64,000 bases of DNA from Chaetorhynchus papuensis. Its lineage: Eukaryota; Chordata; Aves; Passeriformes; Rhipiduridae. The translations under genes and the position numbers were made by a program. The stretch covers positions 248,001 to 312,000 of the forward strand of contig VWYX01000763.1 in assembly GCA_013396525.1 (NCBI GenBank), written 5' to 3'. How positions within the stretch are numbered: the first letter of the stretch is position 1; each line of letters starts with the position of its first letter. The notes under the pieces were generated by a model, which was not told where the DNA came from, made no database searches, and was given only the letters and a program-made list of their open reading frames with translations. Below, one piece after another: positions 12,001-21,610 of this stretch.

Positions 12001-14504
12001 AAAAAAAAGCACACGGAGGTCTATTGACTATATGAAAAAACATACATGCATCGTTAATCACCATTTTAGCTTGTTTGTGTTTGAGTCTACTGGTTACAGA
12101 GTTTAATTCCAAACAGAACTATTCCACCTCTTATCATCATATCCTTCTGATCAGTTATCTTAACTGTAAACGATCCCTGTCAGATTAGAAAGAGATAAAT
12201 AACATTGAGTCAAGCTGAAAAAAGAGAAATGGGGCACAGCAATCTTGCATCAAGTCATACCTCCTTGTTTTATCATAGGGTCATGTGGGACTGGACTGCT
12301 TAGTCGGAAGGGCCACGTCCCACACAACTTGACTCAGCTGTGGTATTTAGAACATGACCGACAAGGTGAGTGCATTTATGGGTATACATTTATAAATCTG
12401 AGAGCTTCAGCATTGCTGGCCAGCTTTAAGGATGCTACTGCAAGAGGCCTTCAACAATCATACTTTTTCTTTCCTTTATTTATTTTTTTTAAAGACTTTT
12501 TTCTCCCCTGTTTGAGGTCCCATTGAACAGACTTACCCGAAAGGCCGCTGTATGAGAGCTGGATGAAGCTGCTGGACACCAAAGGCAAAACCTACCAACA
12601 AAAACACATCACATTCTCTGTATGGCCACTTATTTGTGCTATACACACACACACACACACAAAAAAATGCAGAGTAAGAGCCTTCACTAACAGCCTGCAG
12701 TAACAACATCTGAAAGGCTGTAGAACCAAAAATTAGAAAGCAAAGTGTATCAGTCCATACACACACACACAGAGAACTTTAACAAGTAAAGCACACGCTT
12801 TCCTAGAGACGTTTAGGAAAATGACTTTTTCTAAACAAGCACAGGGTTTTCGTTCACAATTTACTTGGTGCTCCATTCTGATCCCGAATTTTAGCATCTG
12901 AAGGATTGGATGATACTTTCCATTCATCTGTGTATTTGTGTAATTTCTACCGACTTAAAGTTTCAGTCACCCCTACTCATGAAGACTTAGCACAGGGGGT
13001 CAAATCCCAGCTTCATTTCTGTTCTTCAAACACCCTAGTATAAACCCTGTCTTTCCTTGGTGGGCACTTAATTACTCGAACAAGTGTTCATCAGGCTAAA
13101 CACGGGGGGATTCAGAATGGCCTCCTTTAGAGCACAAACGTGCACACATTCCACACTCCTCTCACTCTTGCTGCAAGGCAGCAGTCTGGGAAGTGGCTAG
13201 GACATCAGATTGTCTCAGATGTGGTCTTAGGAAGAGCCATTTCATTTTAAAATCTGCATAATAGCTCCCATCTGCTTGAGAAGTTTGCATTAAAATATTG
13301 TTTGTATTAATAAGACCGCACACATTGGAAGCGATTCACTCCTAGGCCAATCTTACCCTGCAACGATACTGTAAATGGTCAGCGCCACCACATTCCCAGC
13401 AGCAGGAATAACCAATGAAGTGTTTGAGCTGTGGAAGTCTTCCTGGGGAACTCCAGATTATTTTATCTCTGATCGCTTTTGTTTTTAAATAAGGCACATG
13501 TGCAAAATAGCCAGAAAGTTACTACACACTGCATTTAAAAATCAAAACGAAAGCACGCCCAGCTGTGTGCGTACTTCAGGAAGGTGGAGGGCAGCACTAC
13601 CTTTTTTGAAGTTTTACTCTCTTCAGAAACCTGAGGTACGGAGAGAAAAGCCATTCGGGGCTGCTTCCTCACCTGGCTGCATTATCCGCGGCTTGGCACC
13701 CAGGTACGCCAGGTTCACGTTGGCTTTTCTGCCATCGATGATGGGGTTGGGGTCCTTACAAGCCCTTTCAGCAGCAGCTCTGTCAGCCATGGTGACCTTA
13801 ACGGGCGATGCCGCGCATTAGATCCCTTTCCGCGTGGAAGGAGAAGCCTCCCGCCCACAGCAGCGACCCGGTCGTACCCCCGGGCGGCGCCGGGCCGGCG
13901 AGGGGCCCCCGTCCGGACCGCGGCCCCAGCGCGCCCGCCGAGCGGAGCGGGGCGCCGGCAGCCGTGGCGGGCGCAGGGCGGAGGGCGCGGGCCGAGCTCC
14001 GCCGCCGGCAGATAAACCCCGCAGCGGCCGTATCAGCGAGCAACAGGCGCGCTGGCGGCGTGCGAGGAATTGGGCAATTCCCCCCTCAATCTCCTTTTTC
14101 AGTAATTCCCCCGCCTCCTGCCTCTATCCAAACTCCCCAGCAGGGAGAGAGAAAAATAAAAAAATAAAATAAATTTTAAAAAAAGACAGAAAAGCAAAAA
14201 GCCGGACGCCCGGCACCCCCTCCCCCCCCCCCCGAGCTCTCACAGCGGCCCCCGCGGAAGTTTCCCCGCGATGTCCCCCCCGCAGCCGCCCACCTTCCCC
14301 GCCACCCCCCGCCGTGCCCCGCGCCCCGGCACTTACAAAGCCGTATCCCCGGGACTTGCCCGTCTGCCGGTCGGTGATGACCACCGCCTCCTCGATGTCC
14401 CCGAAGACCTCGAAGTACTTGCGCAGGCTGGAGTCGGTGGTATGGTAGGGCAAGCCCCCGACGAAGATCTTGGTGTAAGTGGTGTCCTTCTGCGTCGTGT
14501 GCAT
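5711..14504 (-). CDS. RBM24: RBM24, RNA-binding motif protein 24; spliced CDS join of 14504-14337, 13796-13673, 12591-12537, 6041-5711
   Basis: Four exons on the minus strand join in frame to 678 nt, 225 residues plus TAG. The protein has one RRM (about residues 11-88) with RNP2 IFVGGL at 13-18 and RNP1 KSRGYGFV at 50-57; the RNA-stacking aromatics F14, Y54 and F56 are all present. Residues 99-131 form the conserved linker, and 140-210 are rich in Ala with interspersed Tyr and Gln; the C-terminus ends QTDRMQ. RBM24 is known from other vertebrates as a cytoplasmic and nuclear regulator of muscle and heart splicing, mRNA stability and translation that binds GU-rich RNA. Linker residues IMQPGFAFG and the start [10 protein letters not shown] separate it from the paralogue RBM38. 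At 225 residues it is about 11 shorter than the human protein (236 from memory), mainly through shorter Ala runs. All junctions are GT-AG. The start at 14504 has A at -3. Confidence 0.97.
6150..6619. repeat. 16-bp exact inverted repeat in intron 3
   Basis: TAGGGTTGCCACAATA at 6150-6165 and its exact reverse complement at 6604-6619, separated by 438 nt. In the RBM24 pre-mRNA the arms lie about 109-124 and 563-578 nt upstream of exon 4 and could pair. Confidence 0.85.
10108..10283 (+). mobile_element. CR1 LINE 3' tail, truncated, in RBM24 intron 3
   Basis: Recognised from the bird CR1 3' consensus: GTTGTGGATGCC, GTGTTCAAGGCCAGGTTAGATGG, GTCCCTGTCCATGGCAGGGGTTGGA, AAGGTCCCTTCC, and the terminal ATTCTATGATTCTGTGATTC repeat. 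It is 5'-truncated, as is usual for this family, and lies antisense to RBM24. Its tail is intact. Confidence 0.93.
12537..12591 (-). CDS. RBM24: RBM24 coding exon 3 (55 nt, residues 98-116)
   Basis: A very short exon coding for [17 protein letters not shown] flanked by two split glycine codons. The acceptor is TTGGTAG and the donor GTAAGT (12536-12531). Its length is not a multiple of three, so skipping breaks the frame. The upstream tract is weak in pyrimidines and GU-rich (see findings). The residues distinguish RBM24 from RBM38, which has a different linker at this point. Confidence 0.96.
12643..12660 (+). repeat. (AC)9 microsatellite, (GU)9 in RBM24 pre-mRNA
   Basis: Nine AC units on the plus strand inside intron 2. 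On the sense strand this is a GU repeat whose nearer edge is about 51 nt upstream of the exon 3 acceptor. Confidence 0.95.
12759..12771 (+). repeat. Second short AC repeat in intron 2
   Basis: About six and a half AC units, about 170 nt upstream of exon 3 in the sense direction (GU repeat in the pre-mRNA). Confidence 0.9.
13673..13796 (-). CDS. RBM24: RBM24 coding exon 2 (residues 57-97 and first base of codon 98)
   Basis: Opens with GTC ACC ATG after the acceptor TTAAG and supplies V57, the last RNP1 residue, then the rest of the RRM ([20 protein letters not shown] and onward to [13 protein letters not shown]). The 124-nt exon ends on the first G of a glycine codon, followed by donor GTGAGG (13672-13667). 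The segment is almost identical across RBM24 and RBM38, so the frame and boundaries are secure. Confidence 0.97.
13797..14336 (-). other. RBM24: RBM24 intron 1 (540 nt, CpG-rich)
   Basis: GTAAGT donor and TTAAG acceptor. The 5' third in the sense direction is G-rich: several G-runs lie between 14336 and 14213, including a run of 12. A T-rich block follows (about 14205-14150), then CpG-rich sequence to the acceptor. The long plus-strand open frames (13808-14172, 14271-14849) are composition artefacts antisense to exon 1 and intron 1. Confidence 0.92.
14216..14233 (+). repeat. Poly-C tract (C5-T-C12); G-tract in RBM24 intron 1 RNA
   Basis: On the sense strand this is G12-A-G5, about 100 nt downstream of the exon 1 donor, with further G-runs between it and the donor. 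Confidence 0.9.
14337..14504 (-). CDS. RBM24: RBM24 coding exon 1 (residues 1-56)
   Basis: Codes for the start and the first two-thirds of the RRM, including RNP2 and most of RNP1, ending on a complete TTT codon (F56). The donor immediately after it is GTAAGT (14336-14331), a consensus site. The start ATG at 14504-14502 is preceded by GGAAG, so a purine occupies -3. The frame stays open a little upstream (14 codons back to a GTG at 14546), but the family start matches the ATG. Compared with the human protein as I remember it, S25 and D36 replace Ala and Glu. Confidence 0.97.
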
Positions 14505-14609
14505 CTTCCGCCCAGCCCTGCGCGCCGCGCCGCGATCTGCACCCACGCGTGGCCGCCGGGGCGTGCGGGTCCTGGGCGGCGAGACCCGCTTCCAGACTCA
14601 GCCCCGCTC

Positions 14610-14638
14610 TTTTTTTCCTTTTATTTTTTTTTTTTTTT
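14610..14638 (+). repeat. T-rich homopolymer block in promoter
   Basis: Runs of T broken only by CC and A, inside otherwise GC-rich DNA upstream of the RBM24 start codon. Confidence 0.9.
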
Positions 14639-14931
14639 CCTCCTCTCTTCCCCCGCCCCCCGTTTTCCCCCCGCCACCCAGCTACAATGCAATTCCCTTC
14701 TGCCTCTGCAGACCCAGCTTCCTCCTCCTTCAGGAGCGGAGCCTCGCAGCCTCCGGCGGTTTCGAGCTAGGTACCGGCAAAAGGAGGAGGGGAGGCCGGG
14801 CAGCAGCCAGCCTGGCGGCCGTAGCGCTGGAAACGAGCAGAAGCAGTAGCTGGAAGAGGAGTGCAGGGCCTGAGCTCTAACAACTGAGTGGCCTCCCCCC
14901 CCTAAAAGCCACCGGGTCGGGCACTCTCGGT

Positions 14932-14951
14932 TCCTCCTCCTCCTCCTCCTC
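14932..14951 (+). repeat. (TCC)n trinucleotide run
   Basis: About six to seven TCC units in the promoter region, (GGA)n on the gene's sense strand. Confidence 0.9.
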
Positions 14952-15016
14952 GCAGGGGCGGGGACGGCGGCGGGGCGGACCCCGGGCTCGGCCGCGGCGC
15001 AGCCGGGGCTGACACA

Positions 15017-15035
15017 CAGCTGTTGGCAACAGCTG
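15017..15035. promoter_or_regulatory. 19-bp palindrome of two CAGCTG E-boxes
   Basis: CAGCTGTTG-G-CAACAGCTG is a perfect 9-bp inverted repeat around one central base, with a MyoD-type E-box at each end, about 513-531 bp upstream of the RBM24 start codon. Myogenic bHLH factors prefer CAGCTG, and RBM24/Seb4 has been reported as a direct MyoD target in Xenopus. Function here is inferred. Confidence 0.55.
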
Positions 15036-15352
15036 GATGCCCCCCGTGCGGCGGCAGCCGGGCCTCGGGGCCGCCGGGCAAAGGGAAGGCCTCAGAGGTG
15101 CCCCTCGGGGAGACTCGATGCCCTTCGAGGCAGGTTTGCTCCAAATAGCAAGTGCCAGGAGACAGGGTCCGGTGGGGTCAGCGGTGCCCGGCTGGCCAGA
15201 GAGCCCGCGGGCAGAGTCGGCTCACGGGTTGCTGGCGGTCCTCAAATGCTTCGATCCCTCCCGGCAGGCTTGTGGTCAAACCCCTGCAACCTTCACTTAC
15301 TGCTCTCTCCAGGCTAGCAAAACTACGGTGCTGCAACACATTCATTTTTATT

Positions 15353-15374
15353 GTGGTGGTGGTGGTGGTTGTGG
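15353..15374 (+). repeat. (GTG)n trinucleotide run
   Basis: Repeated GTG/TGG units starting after TTTATT; it gives rise to poly-Val and poly-Thr shadow frames. Confidence 0.9.
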
Positions 15375-17116
15375 TTTTTGCTGTTCGTTTGGTCACAAGA
15401 TGAAAAAAAAAATGGTAAAGCTGTTTTCCTTGTTGTTCTCTTCTCTTGCTGCCTCTGCCCAATGCTGGGACTGGGAAGGATGAAGAGAAACCTAAAGAAA
15501 GGAATGTCTGTGTGACATGAAGAGACAGAGGACTGTGGGAGTTGGGGGGAAGGGAGACTCACAGGGAGACCGGAAGGATGGGAGGAAGGTTAAAGATTGG
15601 GGAAAACAGATGTGCACATGTGTATAGACTTCTAAACCATTCCCTTGCGGTCCCAAAGTCTTGATAAGTACTGTGTGTCTCTTTTTCCTCTTTCACTTTC
15701 TTCCTCTGTCTGTCAGGCTTTTCCCTATGGAGGCTCTCTTCCTTAGGAAAAAGAGCAATGCATCATTTGCAGGACAGACTTTCACAAAGTTCTTCAGCCC
15801 CTCCAGTACCAAACATCAACCATAATGAGAGCACTTAGCCCTAAACTCAGGCCCTGCTTGCCCATATCTAACCTTAGCTCTATTTGATTTTTTCATCAGT
15901 AGTTTTCCTAGTTCTAATGGCTTATACAATACTAAGCCATGCTGTCACTAAACCCTACTTGATCCTTCAGACTCTCCAGATTAAATTTGATTTAACATGT
16001 TAGGACTAACTCAGGTGAAATTTAGCAACCCCAGCAGGATGAGACATAAATGTTGTTTTTCAACTGATATTATGACAAGCCCTTAACCTTCACCTGAATT
16101 CAGTTAGGTCATCTAACTGTCCCCAGATGTCTTCCCGCTTGACTCTCATGTTGGTCTGGAACATTGTGTTAAACCTGACACTCCAGCCACTTCTGTTCCA
16201 AGGGCTAATGGTAACTTTAAACTCTGGCCCAGTGACCTGAACTTAAATACTAGCCCAGCTAAGGGTGTCAGTGCTCAATGGAGCCCTGCAGCACACAGCC
16301 CACTTAGGAGTGCATTTAACTTCTCAGACCCTTGTGGACCTGGAAGATGAATTTCACCTAAAACCAAATGTAGTCCACCCCATCACATTTCCTTTCCTTT
16401 GCTGTGCCCAGCACTCCTGAGTGTCTTGTGGTGTCTGCAGGAAGGGTGAATTAGCCTGGCTTTGCAGTCATTACACAAACTCCTGTATTAAGGCCAGAAA
16501 AGCAACACTTGGCTGTCCCAGAACTACTTGCAGGTGTATTTAGGAGCTTACCTTTTTCAGCCCAAGTGGAAGACTGATGACTTTCACAGACCCAAACCCA
16601 AACCCTAGATTTTTGGTCTAGCAGCAACAGCAGGTCTTCCAGGATTCAGAAAAAACCCGAACTTTCCCCATCTATGTCTCAACAAAAAAACAAATTTTTT
16701 GCATTTAAGTAGGGTTCATCAAGCAGCCCTTGTTCATACTGCCGATTCAAAGTATCTGCAGTACAGTTTTCAACCTACTCTGACAGGCTAACACATCCTC
16801 TTTTGTAAAACCAGAAGTGACTCTGGCCATTAACAGATCAAAATATATCCTGTAAGCTATGGTACAACAGTTCTACTACTGTATTAGCACCCTCGATTTA
16901 AGATGGCAATCCCAGTAAAATTCAGGAATAAATACAATTCTCTAGCCCATTCATTCCTATAACAGAACTGTATCACTAACACTATCACTGGAAAACAAAC
17001 CCTACTATTGAAGGATAACTCCTCAAAACTCAGTTTTACCTTACATCCCTTCAAGCATCAGATCTTTTTCTGCTTTGGTGGTCCTGACAGAATCTAGGGT
17101 ATGATTTTCCAGCCTT

Positions 17117-17134
17117 AGGATTCCTAGGAATCCT
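17117..17134. repeat. Perfect 18-bp palindrome centred on CCTAGG
   Basis: AGGATTCCTAGGAATCCT equals its own reverse complement. No known binding-site assignment is made. Confidence 0.9.
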
Positions 17135-18816
17135 TACCTAAATCCCAGGGAAGTGATACCTTGTCATTTGCAACTTCCTCTAGTGAGTTCAGTCCACTGT
17201 CAAGACAAGCCTTTATTTTTGCATGGCATAACCTATGAAAAACAAACACAGGCCTCCAGCTCTTGGATTCATGATCTTATGACCAAACTGTGGCTGATTT
17301 GATTCTACTAGTAACAAGCTATCTAATCCTTCAGCAGCCCTCAGAAATAAAAGTATTTTCCAACCATATCTCAGTCTTAATAATCACTTTAGGTTTATTC
17401 AAAGAGAAAGGTGACCTCTGTCACATGGAAATTAATTAAAGACCATTTGAACACTTTAGTGATCAGGACTATTGTATATTTCTCTCCTATAGCATATGTT
17501 AACTCCACATTTTGGGCTAGTCTTAACCCAAAGGAGGTTACCACAAACAGCCTAGGAAGAGAGTTCTTTCAGATGACACCCATTGTGAAAATGTTCTGGC
17601 CTGATTGGGGCTTTGTGTCTTTGTGGAAACGTTTACACAAAGCTTGAAGAGCGAGGTTCATCTACGGAACCTGGAGGTACCACAGAAAACTGATGAATCG
17701 GGATGAACTCAGATGAGGATTAGCCTAGAGTTATCTTGAGTTGACAGGGCAGTGTTAACCTGGCCATGCTGGATGTCTGGCTAAGTTTGCAGTCAGACTA
17801 ATGGATTTTAAGACTTAAAGGCATGGACTGTACAGCATTTATTGTGCTGAAGGGACGTGTCATTTTCCCAGTTGCTTGAGATAGTATGTATTTTATGTTT
17901 TGAGATGGGTCAGCTGGATGACTTACTGCTAGGGATCTGGTTGTGGCTTTGGAATGCAAGTGCAGCAGAAAGAAATGTATTCCTATATGCTGCAAATTTT
18001 GCAGGAGTGATGCCACTGGTGAAAGTGTGACAATTCAGGCAAGAAGTGAGAACGTGTGGAAAGAGGAGTGTGTAGGCAGAGCATTCCTGGGAGAGATGTG
18101 AAACTGAGGTTCCTAAACACATGGAAATTTGGTAATTGAACGAGGGTCACCCCTGTTCTGGTGAGTACCACAAACAGTAGGTCACTGCAAAAAGAGCAGT
18201 GTTGGTCCTGTAGGCAGCTGTTTTGGCCTTTTCAGGATCTCAGTTTTGAAACAAGGTAGAATATAAGCACCCAGGTCCTGCTGTAGTCTTCTACATTGCT
18301 GGGAATCTTTCCTAGGTATAGAGGTATTGTTGCTGAAGGGTAGTGTAGCTGACAATTAACTTCTATGTAATTTTAATGGCTTTAATATATATATCTGATT
18401 CTATAAATGTGAAAGTGATCTAGTGTTTCATTTGGAACCTACACATAGCTTAATGGGAGGAAACCCCAAAAGATATCAGTCACAATTAATTGGTTTCACT
18501 CAGAGATTTTGTGTTTTTGCTGTTGAGGTAGGATAAAATAAACAGCTTTCCAGTTTACCAAATGTTGCCTCTCAGTGGTATCAGCGTAACTGTAATATCA
18601 TGCTTTTTATTTATTTACGAGCACCATATGCCTGTCATGTTGGAAACCAATGGATGTTATGTGTTCATTCATTAGGTTTCTGGAAACAACAAAGGCCCCT
18701 GATTATATTGCACACCAGTCATTCTTGCTAGTGCTTTATTTCTGTAAATAATAGTGGTCTTCAGAACATTCACTACACTGTCACAATTAAATGCGTCTGA
18801 AATATCTCTGTATATC

Positions 18817-18843
18817 AACATATACATATATATATACATATAC
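18817..18843 (+). repeat. TA/CATA microsatellite-like run
   Basis: Imperfect alternation of TA and CATA units. Confidence 0.8.
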
Positions 18844-21600
18844 TTAAACACACATTTTATTTGCCAACACTATTATTAGAATGCCTGGGCCCTAAACCAC
18901 CATGATTTGTTATGTAGGGCTGAAAATAAAGGTAATTCTTTCTCTGTTAACCTGGCGAGACCATCAGTTTGGTCAGTGAGACATTTCTGCTGAAGTTCCA
19001 TAATGCCATAGCTCCGTGAAAGCATTCAGCTAATAACATTAGGCACGGCTTTGTCTGCTAATCTGTGCACTTCCACCAACCACATCCCACTACAGAGAGG
19101 AGCAGAATGTCTAACCTCTGCTCTGCTCAGTGTCTGTTACATGGGTGATAGTTTGACTTTGTCTAGGGAAGCATAAAGTAGGTAGTACACTCATGTTCCA
19201 ACAGATCACAGTGTGAGAAACTTGGAAACCTCATCATCTCACTCTTCTTGCTGATCTACAATCTTTATCTAGGATAAGCTCTTAAATTGTGAATTTCTGC
19301 TAAAAGTTTCCTAAGCAGGAAGCTTCTACCACCTCTCTCCTGATAGTGCCCCCACTATAACAGATTTCATCACAGGATTCTTTTTTCCCCCTGAAACCTA
19401 TTAATATTGCCATATTCCAAAGTCCCTTTTGTTACAGTATCTGAGCTCTAAGCCACATGATCTTCTATGATCTTCTAACTATGATAACATCCTTATTCCC
19501 AATTAAATCATCAAATGTCGACCACGAGGGGTAGTTTCTGATGGGAATATTTTTCCCTTCAAAGGGCAGTGGAAGAGGTGACACAGAATTTCAGCAATCC
19601 AGCAAATAAAATTCAAAGCTTGTGGAACTGTAAATTTAAGTCACATTGCCTATGTAGGAAAATAATAGGCATGTCAGGTGAAGCAGGGGTGAATGATGAG
19701 TGAAGCCAGAAGGCTGAATGCATCCATGAAAGCTACACTGAGCGTGTCACATTGGTAGGGGAACATGAGGAAAAGGTATGTTAGAAAAAACCCAAGGGAA
19801 AGAGTTTATGAATACCAAGTCATGAGTGCTATACTGAATAGTGCTGTCCAGTGCTAGAACAGGTCAGAAGGTAGAATGAGACTGGTGCCTGGCATGAACT
19901 GGAGTTGTCCTATGATGCTGTAATGGAGGGAGCGCTGATGCCAGAGGCTGAACCTGCAAAATCACAAAGCTCTCACACCCACCATGTGACACACTCAGGG
20001 TTAGAACAATGATTCTTAATGTTGACAACAAGCAAGGCAGTTGTGCCAGGGAAGGAATAAATCAGCATCTGCAGACTAGCTAAAGCTCAGAAATTGGAGT
20101 GTGAAACACCTGACTCTCATACTTACCTGTCCTGGTCACAGGCAACTAAGAGACAGACATTTAACAAATCTGCAAATTCCCACTGATGTTCTGTGTGGCA
20201 TAAAAGCTGAATGACTGTCTGCTCAGCACACTCCTGTGCATCTTTAAAATGTTGTACACCCACCCCACCACAATACCCAATGGGAAAACCAGTGCTTGGA
20301 GCAGTCTGCTGAGCCATATATGCATAGCCTGGACTGATACAACCACGTAACTCATTACTTGGATGGATTACTTGCTTGGATTTTGTATGCAAAACAAGAA
20401 GTCCTCGTGCAAAGAATATTGTTGAGAAAAAATTCTCAACAAGTCTAAACTGGTGAAGCACTGCTAAAAGGAATGAAATTAAACCAAATTTCATCAGGTT
20501 TCATCTGACCTACAGTCAAATAAGCTGGAATAAAACAAAGGAAACGGAAATATGGGGATGCTGGTGAAAGACAGCAACTAAACCCTTGCCAGTTATTATT
20601 ATAAGGGATTAAACTGGCAGTCGACAAGCTGTATGCCAGACATCAGCCTCACAGAAAACTGCACATCTCTTAGCAGAAGTAGGTTAGTAGAAAAGAAAAG
20701 TAATGTGGATACATGGATAGAAATGCAGAGAAGAGCTCATTCAAACACGCTTCAGCCCCTTAGTCCTTCGTGAAAAACTGATGACATGAATACCATAGTA
20801 CTGCAGCTCTGGATTCAGGAATAGCCGTGTCAGTGGCCCTGTGCACTCTCAGCCCTCCAGAGGAGTGACTCGTGCTTTCCTGTCAGAGCTGGAAGGTTCT
20901 AATTTATGGCCAGAAAATACCACATCCTCATTTGTCAAGTTCAACCCAACCCAATTTTTTTTTTTAAAGGACTTAGCTCTTCTTGTATTGCTTGCACTGA
21001 GTTTGCAATAAAATTTGCTTTCACTTCACTGCTGAAGCAATTAGAGTCCAAAATGTTCCCTTGACTACTTTTTCATTAAGAGGAAAAAGGAGGTTTCAGT
21101 GTTCCTCACCACTCACCCAGGGATATGTCTCCTAATCACAGCATGAGCAAAGAAGAGAGAGAACTCCTCCACAGAACTGTCCTCTCCTTTCCTTTGGAGG
21201 TATCTGGGGCACAAAGGTGTGTAGAAAAAAAGCAGATTAATTAAATTTGTACCCCATCTTCTTCTCACACCATCCTTTACTAGGGATGTGGAGGAGTTCT
21301 TCATGTTGTGACTTGGACAATCAGACTAGATCTTGAGACTTTCTTTGCGAGGGGTAAAGAGAGGATTTAGGAGGAAAGATGGAATTTAGCTAGAGGTCAT
21401 TGCATTTATGCACTGTCCTCTCTATAGACAGTGTATTGCCAGTCTCACCCATACTGTGCTCATGAGTTGTGTTATAGGAGAATGTAGCTTGTTTACTAGC
21501 TCAGCCGTGTTTTCTGATCCAAAGATATCATGTTGCTGTCAAGTATTTTTACTCTGAGCTTCTTACTATCCAGTTTACTTTGCAGTCTTGGTTTCTTCAA

Positions 21601-21610
21601 CTAAAAATAG
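21601..21610 (+). promoter_or_regulatory. MEF2-type motif CTAAAAATAG
   Basis: Exact match to YTAWWWWTAR in its classical form, about 7.1 kb upstream of the RBM24 start codon. An E-box-like CACTTG lies about 40 bp further along. A single motif is weak evidence; function is inferred only. Confidence 0.3.

Larger units (their letters stand above)
6042..12536 (-). other. RBM24: RBM24 intron 3 (6.5 kb)
   Basis: Donor GTAAGT at 12536 and acceptor CAACAG at 6042, with a pyrimidine-rich tract and a CTAAC branch-like motif about 25 nt before the acceptor. The intron is AT-rich with many A-runs on the plus strand (for example near 7245, 7845, 11190, 11840, 12000). It contains a CR1 3' tail at 10108-10283 and a 16-bp inverted repeat (6150-6165 and 6604-6619). 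No coding exon is recognisable inside it; the open frames are short and unsupported. Confidence 0.9.
12592..13672 (-). other. RBM24: RBM24 intron 2 (1.08 kb)
   Basis: GT-AG intron between exons 2 and 3. Its 3' third contains two CA repeats on the plus strand, which read as GU repeats in the pre-mRNA. The rest is ordinary AT-rich intron, with no coding potential that I can support. Confidence 0.92.
14505..15250 (-). promoter_or_regulatory. RBM24: RBM24 CpG-rich promoter and 5'UTR
   Basis: GC- and CpG-rich DNA directly upstream of the start codon, continuous with exon 1 and intron 1 (island about 13.8-15.25 kb). It includes a T-run on the plus strand (14610-14638; sense AAATAAAAGG at 14626-14617 is a poor TATA-like match), a (TCC)n run at 14932-14951, and the paired E-box palindrome at 15017-15035. 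The transcription start cannot be fixed from sequence alone. Confidence 0.7.
15251..21600. other. Gene-free upstream flank, proximal part
   Basis: AT-rich unique sequence with only short chance frames. It contains the (GTG)n run at 15.35 kb, a perfect 18-bp palindrome at 17117-17134 and a TA/CA-rich run at about 18817-18843. No exon with a recognisable product is seen. Confidence 0.6.

Noticed and set aside
13498..14172. Plus-strand open frames over exon 2 and intron 1
   Set aside because: Shadows of RBM24 exon 2 and of GC-rich intron 1; the minus strand carries the conserved protein.
14504..14546. N-terminal extension of RBM24 from 14546
   Set aside because: The codon at 14546 is GTG, not ATG; the family start at 14504 has a good context.
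14271..14849. 192-codon plus-strand open frame across the RBM24 promoter and exon 1
   Set aside because: It is antisense to the conserved exon 1 and lies in CpG-rich DNA, where stops are rare in every frame; no recognisable product.
19519..19536. CTCF-like ACCACGAGGGGTAG
   Set aside because: Several mismatches in the core of the motif; too weak to call.
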